A DNA stretch of 64,000 bases. Origin: Strigamia acuminata. Lineage: Eukaryota > Arthropoda > Chilopoda > Geophilomorpha > Linotaeniidae. Below are positions 41,186 to 52,100 of the stretch, one piece after another. A program made the translations under genes and the position numbers. The DNA lies in NCBI GenBank assembly GCA_949358305.1, contig OX442315.1, forward strand, positions 15,650,427 through 15,714,426, read 5' to 3'. The notes below the pieces were generated by a model. It was not told where the DNA came from. It saw only the letters and a list, made by a program, of their open reading frames with translations, and did no database searches. Every line of letters begins with the position of its first letter. Within the stretch, counting starts at the first letter, position 1.

Positions 41186-42844
41186 ATGGCTGAAGAAAGA
41201 GAAAAGAAAAACCAAAGACGCCAACAAAGTATACTTTCAACCATCGTGTACAACCAGCGAAATACTGCGATTGCCGATCGAGTAGAGTTGCAGTGCCAAA
41301 ATGGAACAACATTTGCCCATAGAAGTATATTGGGCGCCAGCAGCGACTACTTCCGCGCAATGTTTGATGAAAACTTAGACACACTCGAGAGTCAAAAGAG
41401 TGTAGCCACTTTCCCAGACACGTCGAAGGAAGTGATGGATATTGTCGTTCAGTTCATTTACGGGCAAGATCTGCCTGAAATTTCGGCGGGTTTAAAGGTC
41501 GAAATACTCATTGCCGCTGACAAAATGAAATTGGACGACTTATTCGAACAATACTGGATCCCGTATTCCACCCCGTTAACTCTAGACAATCTCGTCGACG
41601 TTTGGCAGTTGGCCGAAATGTTTAGCAACCGAAAAACGACACAAACTATCTACTCGTTTGTATTAAGCCACACGAAACAAATTTGTCAAAGTGAAGTCCT
41701 TTCTCATATTACGGCGCAACATGTGCGAAGTCTGTTTGGTTTGATCGACAACATGAGAAGCACAATATTCGGCAAGTTGATCGCTTTCCTCATCGCTTGG
41801 GCAACGAACAAATCCGAAAACGAAAGCGAAAACAAAACAGAAGTGGCGATGAGTTTGATATCGAAGTGCGACTTAGCGAAACTGCCAGACTCTCTTCGCA
41901 ATATGTTATCGACTAATAATGTAGTCGATACCGCCACAGCCAACGAATTCAGCATATTGGATCTCTCTCGTTGGTTGAGTGTTTCGGAACTACGAGTTCA
42001 GCTTTTCGCTTTTGATGTCCAGCGTGGAAGTTGCACACAAAAAACGACTGTTCTGGGCAGATCCGAATGGTCGACCATCGATTGTCGTTTTGATGTGCAA
42101 GTGAAGCTGACCAATCACTGGGTTCCAGCAGTTTCCAGTGACGGAAAGATATTTTATTTTCGGAGTATCCCTAGACTCAAGCTACACGAAGCCATCGAAG
42201 CGGCTACGGCGCTCCGCTTTTACCATTCTCTTCCGCTTCAGCCCGACTCCATTCATGACAAAATAAATTGGGAAACAGCAAATCTCGAAGACATCTTTTT
42301 CCGAATAACAGCAACGTCGTATACGTGTTTTAATTTTGATCGAAGAGTATGGCGCACGCTTGAGTTTGATGAGAAATATGAAGACGAATTGGAGTGTTGC
42401 ACGGATATGCTTTTAGCAACTACCGACGGAAAATTTTTCTTCGATACCTTGGGAGGACTTCAGATAAAAATTTATGATACTAAGTTGGGTACTTTGGTGG
42501 CGAAAAACAAATTAGCGGGCGAGTGGAAATCCACCAAGTGTAAAAGTCTGCGTAGGAATTCTTCGGAAAAGTTGATTTTTTATGAAGATGCACCCAAGCG
42601 TATTTTACTTTACGACGTAGAAGCCGACACCTGGAGTATTGTTCCATCGCCATGTGGTGATTGTCCAAAAAACAAAGTGCTTATGTGTGTATTTTACGAC
42701 AGTGACTGTCTAATATTCGAACGGGATTTCAAATCAAGCAGTTATCTTGTGAAATCTGTAGAAACTTTGAAGTTCTTAACCGGATATCCGGAACCGGGAG
42801 AGACGGAAAACCATTCGGTACATTTTGATGTGCTTGCACTTTGA
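41186..42844 (+). CDS. BTB-BACK protein with kelch-like C-terminus, copy 2 (intact)
   Basis: Single-exon frame of 552 codons from ATG 41186 to TGA 42842-42844. An in-frame ATG at 41144 is less likely because the leader ACATTTTAAA before 41186 matches that of copy 1. Residues about 20-125 are a BTB/POZ domain (RVELQCQNGTTFAHRSILGA, FIYGQDLPE). About 130-270 is BACK-like helical. The C-terminal 280 residues have repeats of the form (Y/N)xFDxxxWRxLEF, IKIYDTKLGTLV and ILLYDVEADTWSIVPSP, resembling worn kelch blades. Such proteins usually pair with CUL3 to select ubiquitination targets. It is the only complete copy in the cluster and is more diverged from the others than they are from each other. 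Confidence 0.88.
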   Translation: MAEEREKKNQRRQQSILSTIVYNQRNTAIADRVELQCQNGTTFAHRSILGASSDYFRAMFDENLDTLESQKSVATFPDTSKEVMDIVVQFIYGQDLPEISAGLKVEILIAADKMKLDDLFEQYWIPYSTPLTLDNLVDVWQLAEMFSNRKTTQTIYSFVLSHTKQICQSEVLSHITAQHVRSLFGLIDNMRSTIFGKLIAFLIAWATNKSENESENKTEVAMSLISKCDLAKLPDSLRNMLSTNNVVDTATANEFSILDLSRWLSVSELRVQLFAFDVQRGSCTQKTTVLGRSEWSTIDCRFDVQVKLTNHWVPAVSSDGKIFYFRSIPRLKLHEAIEAATALRFYHSLPLQPDSIHDKINWETANLEDIFFRITATSYTCFNFDRRVWRTLEFDEKYEDELECCTDMLLATTDGKFFFDTLGGLQIKIYDTKLGTLVAKNKLAGEWKSTKCKSLRRNSSEKLIFYEDAPKRILLYDVEADTWSIVPSPCGDCPKNKVLMCVFYDSDCLIFERDFKSSSYLVKSVETLKFLTGYPEPGETENHSVHFDVLAL

Positions 42845-44511
42845 ATTTATTTTATATTTAATTCACGAAAAAATCAATCTTCCCGTAATCAATTTAAAAA
42901 ATATATATATATTATATATTAAACAAAAATAATAAATTTCATTGTTTAAAAAAAAAAGTCTATTGCAAATGTATTTTATTGTCGTATCGTAGTTATTATG
43001 GTGGCACCAAACGGGGACTTATTGAAAAAACCAGCAATAGATGACGTAAGACAGAAGTTTCCAAATTAGATGCACGTTTTTACCTATAGGTGTCAACAAA
43101 AAAGAATAGGACAAATGCGTCGTTGCTCAGTACGTTGCATCTTGCAGCCGGTAAATTTTGGACAACCTGAAGGGATCATCAGGTCAAATTGTTTTTCAGG
43201 AAACATGAAAGTTGTGGTTTGGTCGACAAGTTTGAAACGCACCAAATTAGGCGAATTCGTCGCTTAGACAACGAACACAATCGTTAATTTGGTATACGAT
43301 ATAAAGAATTAAATTAGTTGTTCGGGGCAAATTGGTAAAATGCAGTTTACGAAAATTAAAGAAAAAAACAAATCCCGCCTAAGGTTTCGGTACCGGGAAA
43401 CCAGAGGGAAAATTCAGGTACCGGGAACCGGGCAATTTAAAAAAAAAACCGGTTCCGACCAAAATTATCAATATTTACATAACGTGATTGAAACGTTACA
43501 TATTTTAACGTCAAAACATTAAGAACTGTAACGTTTCAATGACGAACTTTATCGGTTCATCTCGTCCTCGCACTCGTCGCACTCGCCCCCGCTGTCGCCG
43601 CACTCTTCCTCCTCGTCGCAGCACTCGTGTTCGCCTTTTCATTTGTCCTTTGCCCCTTGCCTTCGATTTAATTTCGAATTTTAATTCGATCCGTTTTCAA
43701 CTTTCGAATATTTGTTGTGTTTGCAATATTCGTCATCTTTATCACACCAAATACAAATAATGCAAAAATAATACAGTACAAGATCAGATGATGAAAAATG
43801 GCTAACAAATGGCAGTTTTTGTCGTAAATGACCAAATAATGCACAAAATAATACAGTACAATATATGTAGTGTATTATTTTTGCATTATTTGTATTAGTA
43901 CTGTACTGTTTACTCATTTTTTCATTGAAAAATGGCCATCTGATGAGTTTGTTATGAACTATATTTGACTTTAAATTCTCACGACATCGTTTCTGCTGGC
44001 GCGTAGTTTAAAATATTACTTCGTATTTTATTTCATTAAAAATGAGATTAAAATAACGAACATTTTTCCATTGTACAGTATGACAGGACACATCCTAAAT
44101 TTTTTTAAAAAAATATTACAGGAGATCACTGAACAGTATATCAAGCTTTGAACAAAAATTAGAAGTCATTCTCTGCTTGTTTCCTTGTTTGTTGACTTGG
44201 AATCAGCATCGCCGCCGCTGGTCGTGCTGGCAAGCATGACATGTGAACAACGAAATAAGACACGGATACGTGCCCATGTTATCAGGCCCACCTTTACCAT
44301 TGGGCTAACTGGGCTGCAGCCCAGGGGCGCCGGGCACGGAGGGGCGCCGAACACAGGGGCTCGATGGGCACAGAAGGGCGCCGGGCACAGTAAAGTGTTG
44401 GGCAAGAGGCGCCTGAGTTTTATTAGCCCAGGGCGCTGAAAAGTGTAAAGACGGCCCTGCATATTATGCTTGGTTCTTGGTGCAACTGACTATTGAATGT
44501 TGATATTTCAG
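42845..44511. other. Spacer with duplicated block and several short repeats
   Basis: No gene recognised. 43412-43640 repeats 35876-36075. 43748-43780 and 43869-43894 are near inverted repeats of each other around ATAATGCAAAAATAAT, likely a short inverted-repeat element. 44285-44461 is listed separately. The rest is AT-rich. Confidence 0.6.
44285..44461. repeat. GC-rich dispersed repeat (GGGGCGCC-rich)
   Basis: The block is far more GC-rich than its surroundings, with repeated GGGCGCCGGGCAC and GGGGCGCCGAACAC motifs. It ends in AAGTGTAAAGACGGCCCTGC and starts CCCACCTTTACCATTGGGC. Similar termini occur in non-autonomous DNA elements, but I see no target duplication, so the class is uncertain. 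Confidence 0.5.
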
Positions 44512-44926
44512 GTTGTAAAAATAAAGGAAGTTCATTTCCACCCACATTACAATACATTTGCAAGTTACGACAATGACATTGCATTGCTGCGTCTCGATCT
44601 CGAAGAGCAAATTGAATTCAACAATTACATATCTCCAATTTGTATTGGTCCAAGTGACCTGTTGGAGACGAATGTGTACACTAAACAAATCCTTGGAGTA
44701 GTGACTGGATGGGGACGCTTGGCATCCGGTGGAGAGAAATCGAGGTTCCTCAAAGAGGTTCCTTTGCCCATAGTGGACCAAAACACGTGCAATACGTCAT
44801 TACAAGGAAGATACGCGTTCACTAATAACATGTTTTGTGCTGGTTTTGCACAAGAAATGAGAGATGATTCTTGCCAAGGGGATTCAGGCGGACCATTTGC
44901 TGTACAGATTCAAAAAAGGTTTAGAA
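44512..44926 (+). pseudogene. Trypsin-like serine protease fragment, copy 2
   Basis: One exon after an acceptor at 44511 carries the catalytic Asp (YDNDIALLRLD), VTGWGRLASGG, the disulfide Cys residues and the catalytic Ser in DSCQGDSGGPF. A six-base insertion duplicates RLD-like codons relative to copy 1. The exon with the catalytic His is absent upstream. The C-terminal exon that copy 1 retains is deleted: after 44985 the sequence passes directly into the trypsin 3' flank. It is a partial gene, not a working protease. Confidence 0.85.
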
Positions 44927-44984
44927 AACAAATAAGAAACTTTAACTTTAGAAATTATGTATATAATTTAATTTTTTTTTTTTA

Positions 44985-45660
44985 ATAAACAAAATACGAA
45001 AAGTAAGGCTTACCATGTTACGTTGAGTTGAAGGTGTTACCGTATCTATATGTCACAAGTCAGGTTCAGCCATTCAGGTTCGTGCTATCTGGAATCAATT
45101 ATTCCTTCTGTCAGATTCATAATGGTTGCAGATAATATTCCCGTGAATGATTTTTGGAACGACGAAACACAAACTTACGATCGCTTATTAAGAACGAATA
45201 AATACTGACGTCATTCGGCGCGAAATTTAAATTATCAAATTGATCAATTGTCACAGCTATCAACTCTGGGTTATTTTGTTTTTGTGTCAAGTCATTACAC
45301 GAAAACGCTAATGGTATTGCAATTTTATATTTATACACGGTTAGAATTTAGATCACAATTAACACCAATTTCCTGGAAAATATCTCCAAAAGGAACTAAT
45401 AATTATTTTTGGGACTTACTGGTTTTACCAAACGAAGTGGCTACGTTCGTGTCCGCGCTGTGATTGATTGAGAGACGCATTGAAATACATTGATGAAAAT
45501 CCTCATTTTGTCAACTTTGCTATAAGGATAAGGTTAGGTAAGAAAAAAAGAAGCTAAAACCTCGAAAACATTGAATTTGAGAAAAATTACGTTGAGGAAA
45601 CGAAACGACATGAATAGATCTCAGCCAATCACAGCGCGTCATGAAAATAATATGTTCATG
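44985..45660. other. Duplicated spacer between trypsin and BTB copy 3
   Basis: Matches 36961-37440 in order (AATACGAAAAGTAAGGC, GTCATTCGGCGCGAAATTTA, CAACTCTGGGTTATTTTG). No gene. Part of the repeated cassette. Confidence 0.75.
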
Positions 45661-47099
45661 TCGGACATGTCGGCATTGAAAGTAAAACGGGCGTGGTATC
45701 CTTTCCTGACGAGTCGACGGAAGTATTTGAAGTTGTCATTCAGTTTTTGTACGGGCAGATCTTGCCGGGGAATTTATTACGCGAAACTCTCATTGCCGCT
45801 AACAGAATGCAGTTGGACGACTTGTTCGACTACTACTGGAAACCTTACTCCACCCTGCTGACTCTGGACAATTTAGTCGGTGTTTGGGAGTTGGCAGAAA
45901 TGTTTAACTACGACGAAACGACACAGAACGTCTACACGTTCGTTTTAAGCCATTCGAAACAAATTTGTGAAAGCCATGTTTTGTCCGACATTACGCCGAC
46001 GCAAGTGCGAAGTCTGTTTGCTGTTGTTAGCAAGTTGGGCCCCAAAAGATTCGGCGAAATCGTCGTTTTCCTCGTCACTTGGACGACGAAAGCACCCGAA
46101 ACTGAAAAAAAGGTTCAAGTGGCTATGAGTATTTTATCGAACTGCGAGCTTAATAAATTGCCAAACCAATCTCTTCGCAATGTGTTATCAATTGATTCAG
46201 TCGATTCAGCGATTTCAAGTTTATTGAACAAATTGGTTGTCTCTCGTTGGTTGACCACTTCCGAGCCTCAAGTCCAGATTTTCGCTTTTGAAGTCCAAAA
46301 AGCAACTTGCAAGCAGAAATCGACTTTTCTGGGCAAAATAGATTATTGGTCGACCGTCGATTGTCGTTCCGATGTTCAAGCGGTTCTGTTCGATGACAGT
46401 TATCCAGCAATTTCCAGCGACGGAGAGATATTTTATTTTCGGTTTGTCCCTCACCTCCAAGCTCTCGAAGCCATAGAAGCGGCCACGGCACTCTCGTTTT
46501 ACCATACACTCGTTGGTGACTACGACGAAAATATTTCGGGACTATGGGAGACAGCCAATCTTACCGAAATATTTTATAAGCAAACTTGTACTTCGTATTG
46601 TTGTTTCAATTTCGATACAAGAAATTGGCGTTCTCTTGAATTTACTCAAAATCAAGTTGGGGATTGCACGCAAATGCTTCTGGCAACTGCCGAAGGAAAA
46701 TATTTCTTCGACTGTGGACAGCATATCAAAATTGTCGATACTCTGTTGGAGACTTGCGTGACGAAGAAAAAATTACCGGGCCTGTGGGATTCTGTCCCGT
46801 GTAAAACTCTCCGAAGGAATTCCTCGGAGAAATTGATCTTTTTTTCGAGAAATAAGCAGATGAATTTACTTTACGACATCAACACTGACAACTGGTATAC
46901 AGTTGTATCGCCATCCAAACACTGTCACAAAACTACTGTGGATATGTGTGTGTTTTATGACAATGACTGTTTGATATTCGAAAAGGATTACAATCGTCGC
47001 TGTTATTTTGTGAAATCTTTAGAAACTTTGAAAACTATAACCAATTATGCTGGAGAATTGGAAAACGATTTTGTTCTTTTTGATGTGTGCAGAGTTTGA
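45661..47099 (+). pseudogene. BTB-BACK protein, copy 3, 5' truncated
   Basis: Similarity to the other copies begins at about 45675 in the middle of the BTB domain (SFPDESTEVFEVVIQFLYG) and runs open for about 468 codons to TGA 47097-47099. The first 75 or so codons, including the start, are missing; there is no good ATG in the frame near the break (45693 is GTG). The BACK-like and kelch-like parts are complete and intact. It could be expressed only from a downstream or newly acquired start, so I call it a truncated copy. Confidence 0.82.
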
Positions 47100-47503
47100 A
47101 ATTTAGATTATATTAACAAATATACTGTAGACATTGATAACTTAAATTAATAAAAAAAATTACTTCCTAATTTTTTTTAATATTTTTTTTTAATATTTTT
47201 AATATTCAAACATTTTAATTCTTATTACCACGAAGTCACTGAATAAATTACACGCAACGACTTTGATTTATTCTAGTTGTATATTTTTAAAAATCGCATA
47301 TATTTTATGACATCTCGTTTTGCCGAGACCGAGATCTCCGAAACACGAGACGAGCGAGATCTGGAAGTTTGAATAAATTGACATTATACACTTCTGTAAA
47401 CGTTTGATTACACAGATGAATAAAATTGGTGCATTCAGCGATTCATTGGCGCTAGGAAGACTAGGAAAACATGATAGCAAACGAAAAGAACCCAATGGTA
47501 AGG
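47100..47503. other. Flank shared with other cassettes
   Basis: 47160-47300 resembles 39275-39420 (ACATTTTAATTCTTATTA, TTCTAGTTGTATATTTTTAA), the 3' flank of the BTB and MATH genes. 47375-47455 resembles 36880-36955 (TTGACATTA, GATGAATAAA, TTGGTGCATTCAGC), the trypsin 3' flank. So the next cassette begins here. No gene. Confidence 0.7.
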
Positions 47504-47505
47504 TA

Positions 47506-48391
47506 CTACTACATTTCAAAAGTTTAGAAAGTGAGTGAAAAAATCACTAACTTTGTGAATAACACCAAAAATATGACTTAAAAGTTAAGCAAAACCAATT
47601 TATACCATCAGATTTGAATAAAACAATTATTTTTCATCTAAAATAGCTTATAGTTACATATATTTTGTTATATAGTTTAGTTATAAATCCAGATAAAATT
47701 GCTTAAAAGTCTGGCTGAATAATTGAAAGCAATAGTACAAGCTACAGGAGGGCCAACAAAGCATTAACAGACATTGTTGTAAGGTTTCTCGATGGTTCAC
47801 AGAGTTTGTTAACTTACCTTTGCCTCTTAAATTTTGATGTCATTTCATAAAATAATTTTTTTCTCTAGAACTAATGGATAGATTGTCATAAGATTTTAGG
47901 TGAACAAAGCAGAATGTTGGACATATATTCAGTTAAAATGTCATTGGTTTTCCTCCTTTATTTATCGAGATACAGCCATGAGATTCAACATGTCACAATT
48001 GTTTTGCCCCCTACTGTATTGTCTACAATGCCTCGCCGATTGAAGGCGGTCATACGATGCAGAGATCATCCAACAAAATACTATACAAAAAAATGAAAAT
48101 GTCCTATTTTCAAGTCGAAATAAAGGAATTATGTTGCACTTTCTAAACTTATGAAATGATTTTTTCAACTTTCTAAACTTTTGACACAAGTGAGGTTTTG
48201 AAAATCTGATTTATAACTAAACTATATAACAAAATATATGTAATTATAAGCTATTTTAGATGAAAAATAATTGTTTTACTCAAATCTGATGGTATAAATT
48301 GGTTTTGCTTAACTTTTAAGTCATATTTTTGGTGTTATTCACAAAGTTAGTGAATTTTTCACTCACTTTCTAAACTTTTGAAATGTAGTAG
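47506..48391. mobile_element. DNA transposon remnant with about 190-bp terminal inverted repeats
   Basis: The left arm (about 47506-47700) and right arm (about 48195-48391) are near-perfect inverted repeats beginning CTACTACATTTCAAAAGTTT. TA flanks both ends (47504-47505 and 48392-48393), fitting Tc1/mariner-like insertion. The 500-bp interior has no long frame, so it is non-autonomous. Short AACTTTCTAAACTT-like motifs repeat near the inner end of the right arm. Confidence 0.88.
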
Positions 48392-48661
48392 TACATGCTA
48401 ATTTTCTGAACCAGTGACCGAAAGACCTTTCTGAAACGACACGGAACGTCTACACGTTCGTTTTGAGCCGAACGAAACAAATTTGTGAAAGCCATGTTTT
48501 GTCTGACATTACGCCGACGCAAGTGCGAAGTCTGTTTGCTTATGTTAGCGAGAATCGCCCGACCAATTTCGGGGAATTCGTCGTTTTCCTCGTCACTTGG
48601 ACAACGAAAGCACCCGAAACTGAAAAGAAGGTTCAAGTAGCAATGAGTTTGTTATCGAACT

Positions 48662-48867
48662 TGTTGTGTTTAACGACGATAAATGATGTCCAAATTGTTA
48701 TTGTAACGAAGGTTCGTGTTGATTGTTGTCTTGGTTGCTTTGGCAACCAAGCTGGAATAAATCAGTTGTTGTATAAATGTGAGAATGAGTGGTTCATTCC
48801 GGAGGCCTCTCCTTGAGGTTAGGCCTGGAACATTATTTGTGTTTAAATCATGATAAAGACACAAAAG
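48662..48867 (+). repeat. 5' LTR of the 5.5-kb element
   Basis: TGTTGTGTTTAACG to GACACAAAAG, 206 bp, including an AATAAA in GGAATAAATCAG as candidate polyadenylation signal. It is followed directly by the primer binding site. Confidence 0.94.
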
Positions 48868-48885
48868 TGGCGCAGTCGAGTAGGC
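48868..48885 (+). promoter_or_regulatory. Primer binding site of the 5.5-kb element
   Basis: TGGCGCAGTCGAGTAGGC begins directly after the 5' LTR. TGG at this place is the complement of the tRNA CCA end. I do not assign the tRNA with confidence. Confidence 0.65.
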
Positions 48886-49177
48886 ATGCGGCCTGTGCGT
48901 GTATGCATATGCAAAACATACAAATATAAAGACGAAAATTAAAAAGAGAAGAGAAAATTGTACGTGATTGGCGGACAAGTTGAGTTCGAGCGAAGACAAA
49001 TACAAGACGTATCTCCAGTGTTGGCGGCGTCGTGTGTTCGTTACGTTTGGGTGTCGGTCCGTCCGAAATCGTAGCGTTGGTCGTTCGATTTGAGGTTTTA
49101 TGAGCGCTTATCAGGTTTGGAACGTCGAACGTTCGTGATCGAATTCGAGTGGACTCTGTGTTTGGCGAGCGATAGTT

Positions 49178-52100
49178 ATGGCGGCTCCGAAGGTGATTTT
49201 GGGCCATCCCAGACCATTTGACGGTAAATACGCCGCCGACTGGGACCGTTACCTAGAAAGAGTCGCCGAGTTCAGAACTTTAAATGATATTCCCGACGCC
49301 AAGCAGAAATCGCTCCTGCTGTCCCTGATTGGACCCAAGTCATACGCGGAGCTTCAAAAAGCTGCGCATCCAGCCAAATTGTCGACTAAAACGTACCAAG
49401 ATGTAGTTGACTTGATGCGGGTGCATCTGGAGCCGATTGCGCAGCCACATGTGTGCCGCCAAAGATTGGGGCTGCGTATGAGGAAGAAGGACGAGTCGGT
49501 GGAGCAATACCTCACGGTATTGAAAGGCTTAGCCCAACCGTGTGGTTTCGCGACGCCAGAAGAAGACGACGCCGGCGTGCTCGATGCGTTTCTGCGCGGC
49601 ATCAACGCTGCAGGGATGAGAAAGTACATTATGTTGTACGAAAATCTAACTTTAAAACAGGCAGCCAAGTTGGCGACCTCCTACGAGTCGGCAATGGCGA
49701 CGCCCTCTGCCAGCATGGACGCCGGCGTGACAGCTGAGGCGCCGATGCATTTGGCGGACAGCGAGGTGAACCAAGTCCGGCAGTTTCGTCCCGCGAGACG
49801 TGGTGGCGTGGCTGGCGGTGGATTTGCGTCGGGCGGTTCAAACCGGGGGCCTGGTGATTCCGGTTGGCGAGGTGGTCGAGGAGGCCCCTCCGGGTTTGGT
49901 CAACGTGGTCGAGGAAGAGCGGGCGCGCGAGCGCCTGCTGGTATTGCTTGTTGGCATTGTGGTGGGCCACATTTCAGATATCAGTGCCCTGAATGGACGC
50001 GGAGGAGCGGCCCGGCGCGAGAGTCTACACAAGAGAACGGTGACATTAATTTTAAGCCAGAATTTAGACAGCAAAGTGTGCCTGTGAATGTGGTGTCGGG
50101 GGAAGAAGACGAGGATGTCGGTGTTCCCCCGGATGCATGGGACATTTTCCTGGTGGAGCAAACGGAGAGAAGGTTTCCCCCATTTCAAGTAGATTTTAAT
50201 GTCTGCGGCCGAATTTGGAACTTTCAAGTCGATTCGGGCGCGGAGAGATCCGTGGTGTCATGGGGCCAGTTCGCTTCGCTGGCGGGAATGGGGGGATGTT
50301 TTCCAGTCCTCCGGAAGACTGAAGTAGCGCTAAAAGCGTATACGGGAGCACCAATTGCGGTGTTCGGTGAAGTGTCCCTTCCAGTTAGATACCGGGGGAA
50401 GGAGAGCAATTTGGATTTTTTGGTGGTAGAGGGGACGGGGCCCAATTTGTTGGGAAGAGACTTAATTGGACGTTTGGGGGTCAGAGTGAAAACTCAGACG
50501 GAAGTGGCAGAGCCGCCAGTTCAAGCGGAATTGGATGTGCATCAGTCCAGTGGCGCAAGTGCAGAGATGCAGTTGGCAGCCCTGCTGGAAAAGTTTGCTG
50601 AAATTTTCGAAATAAGTTTGGGTGCATTTAACGGGCCCCCAATCGACCTCAAGATTCGAGCAGATGTGACCCCGCGGTTTTTTCGTCCCCGCCCGGTCCC
50701 CATCCCCCTGAGGCCACAGGTGGAGAAGGAAATCGATCGACTCGTGGCAGAGGGGATCTTCACACCCATCACCTTCTCCGAGTGGGCGACCCCTTTGGTG
50801 ATCGTCAGGAAAAAGGACGGGGGGGTCCGGTTGTGCGGCGATTACAGGTCCACCATTAACATTGCCATTGAACCGGACCCCTACCCCCTTCCCTCAATAG
50901 CGGACATTTTTGCACAAGTAGGAAGGGCCAGAATATTTTCCAAACTGGATTACAGGCATGCGTATCAACAATTGAAATTGTCACAGAAATCCGCAATAAT
51001 AGCTGCGGTCAACACAATTAAAGGCCTTATGGCCGTCAACCGGTTGCCCTTTGGAACGATTAGCAGTAGTGGAATATTTCAGAGGACAGCGGAGGGGGTG
51101 GTGGCCGGCATAAACAAAATCTTCGTATATCAGGACGATATACTCATTGCCACAATCACAGTTGAGGAACATTTAGTGATTCTTGCACTTGTTTTTGAAA
51201 GGTTGATTAGGAAAAGACTCCGTTTGTGTCGTGCCAAGTGTGTTTTCTGTGTGACGTCCATCGAGTTCTTGGGATTCCAATTGGCCAATGGTGGCGTGTC
51301 CCCATTGCCCAACAGGATAAGAGCAATTACCGAGATTGGGGCCCCCGAGGATGTGACTCAAGTCAAGTCGTTTTTGGGCTTGATAAACTTCTACGGACAG
51401 TTTGTCAAGGGCCTCTCGACGATGGCAGCCCCTCTCTACGCCTTGCTTGTAAAAGGGCAGCCATGGATTTGGGCCAGGCAGCAAGTGCGCGCATTTCAGC
51501 AGATTAAACAGGCGCTGGTCTCAGCCCCTGTGCTGAAGTTTTATGATCTGTCGCGCCCCGCTATTGTTGTAGCGGACGCGTCCCCGGTGGGAGTTGGGGC
51601 AGTTTTGGCCCAGTTGGGCACCGACAACAAGGAGTGGCCTGTCGTCTTCGCGTCACGCTCCTTGTCTTCTGCTGAGAGGAATTATGGGCAGGTAGACAAG
51701 GAGGCGCTGGCCATTCTTTTTGCTGTGAAGAGATTTCACCAATATATCTGCGGGCGTCATTTCACAATTTACACTGATCATCGCCCTTTGTTAGGCATTT
51801 TGGGGAGAAATCGACCAATCTCAAACATTATTTCACCCAGGATGCTGAGATGGGCGTTGGCACTCGCGTGCTACGACTACGAATTGTTCTTTCGAAGAGG
51901 AGGGGATGTATCAAATGCTGACGCATTAAGTCGTGCCCCAGTGGACCCGCCTGTAAAGTTGCAAACTAATATTCATACCTTTTTAACAGAACTCACAGTG
52001 GAGAGCCTCATTGGCAAACGCGAATTGGTGCTGGCCACAAGAACCGACCCCATTTTGAGTGAAGTCGTGGAGATGGTGAAGTCGAGCAACTGGACAGCTG

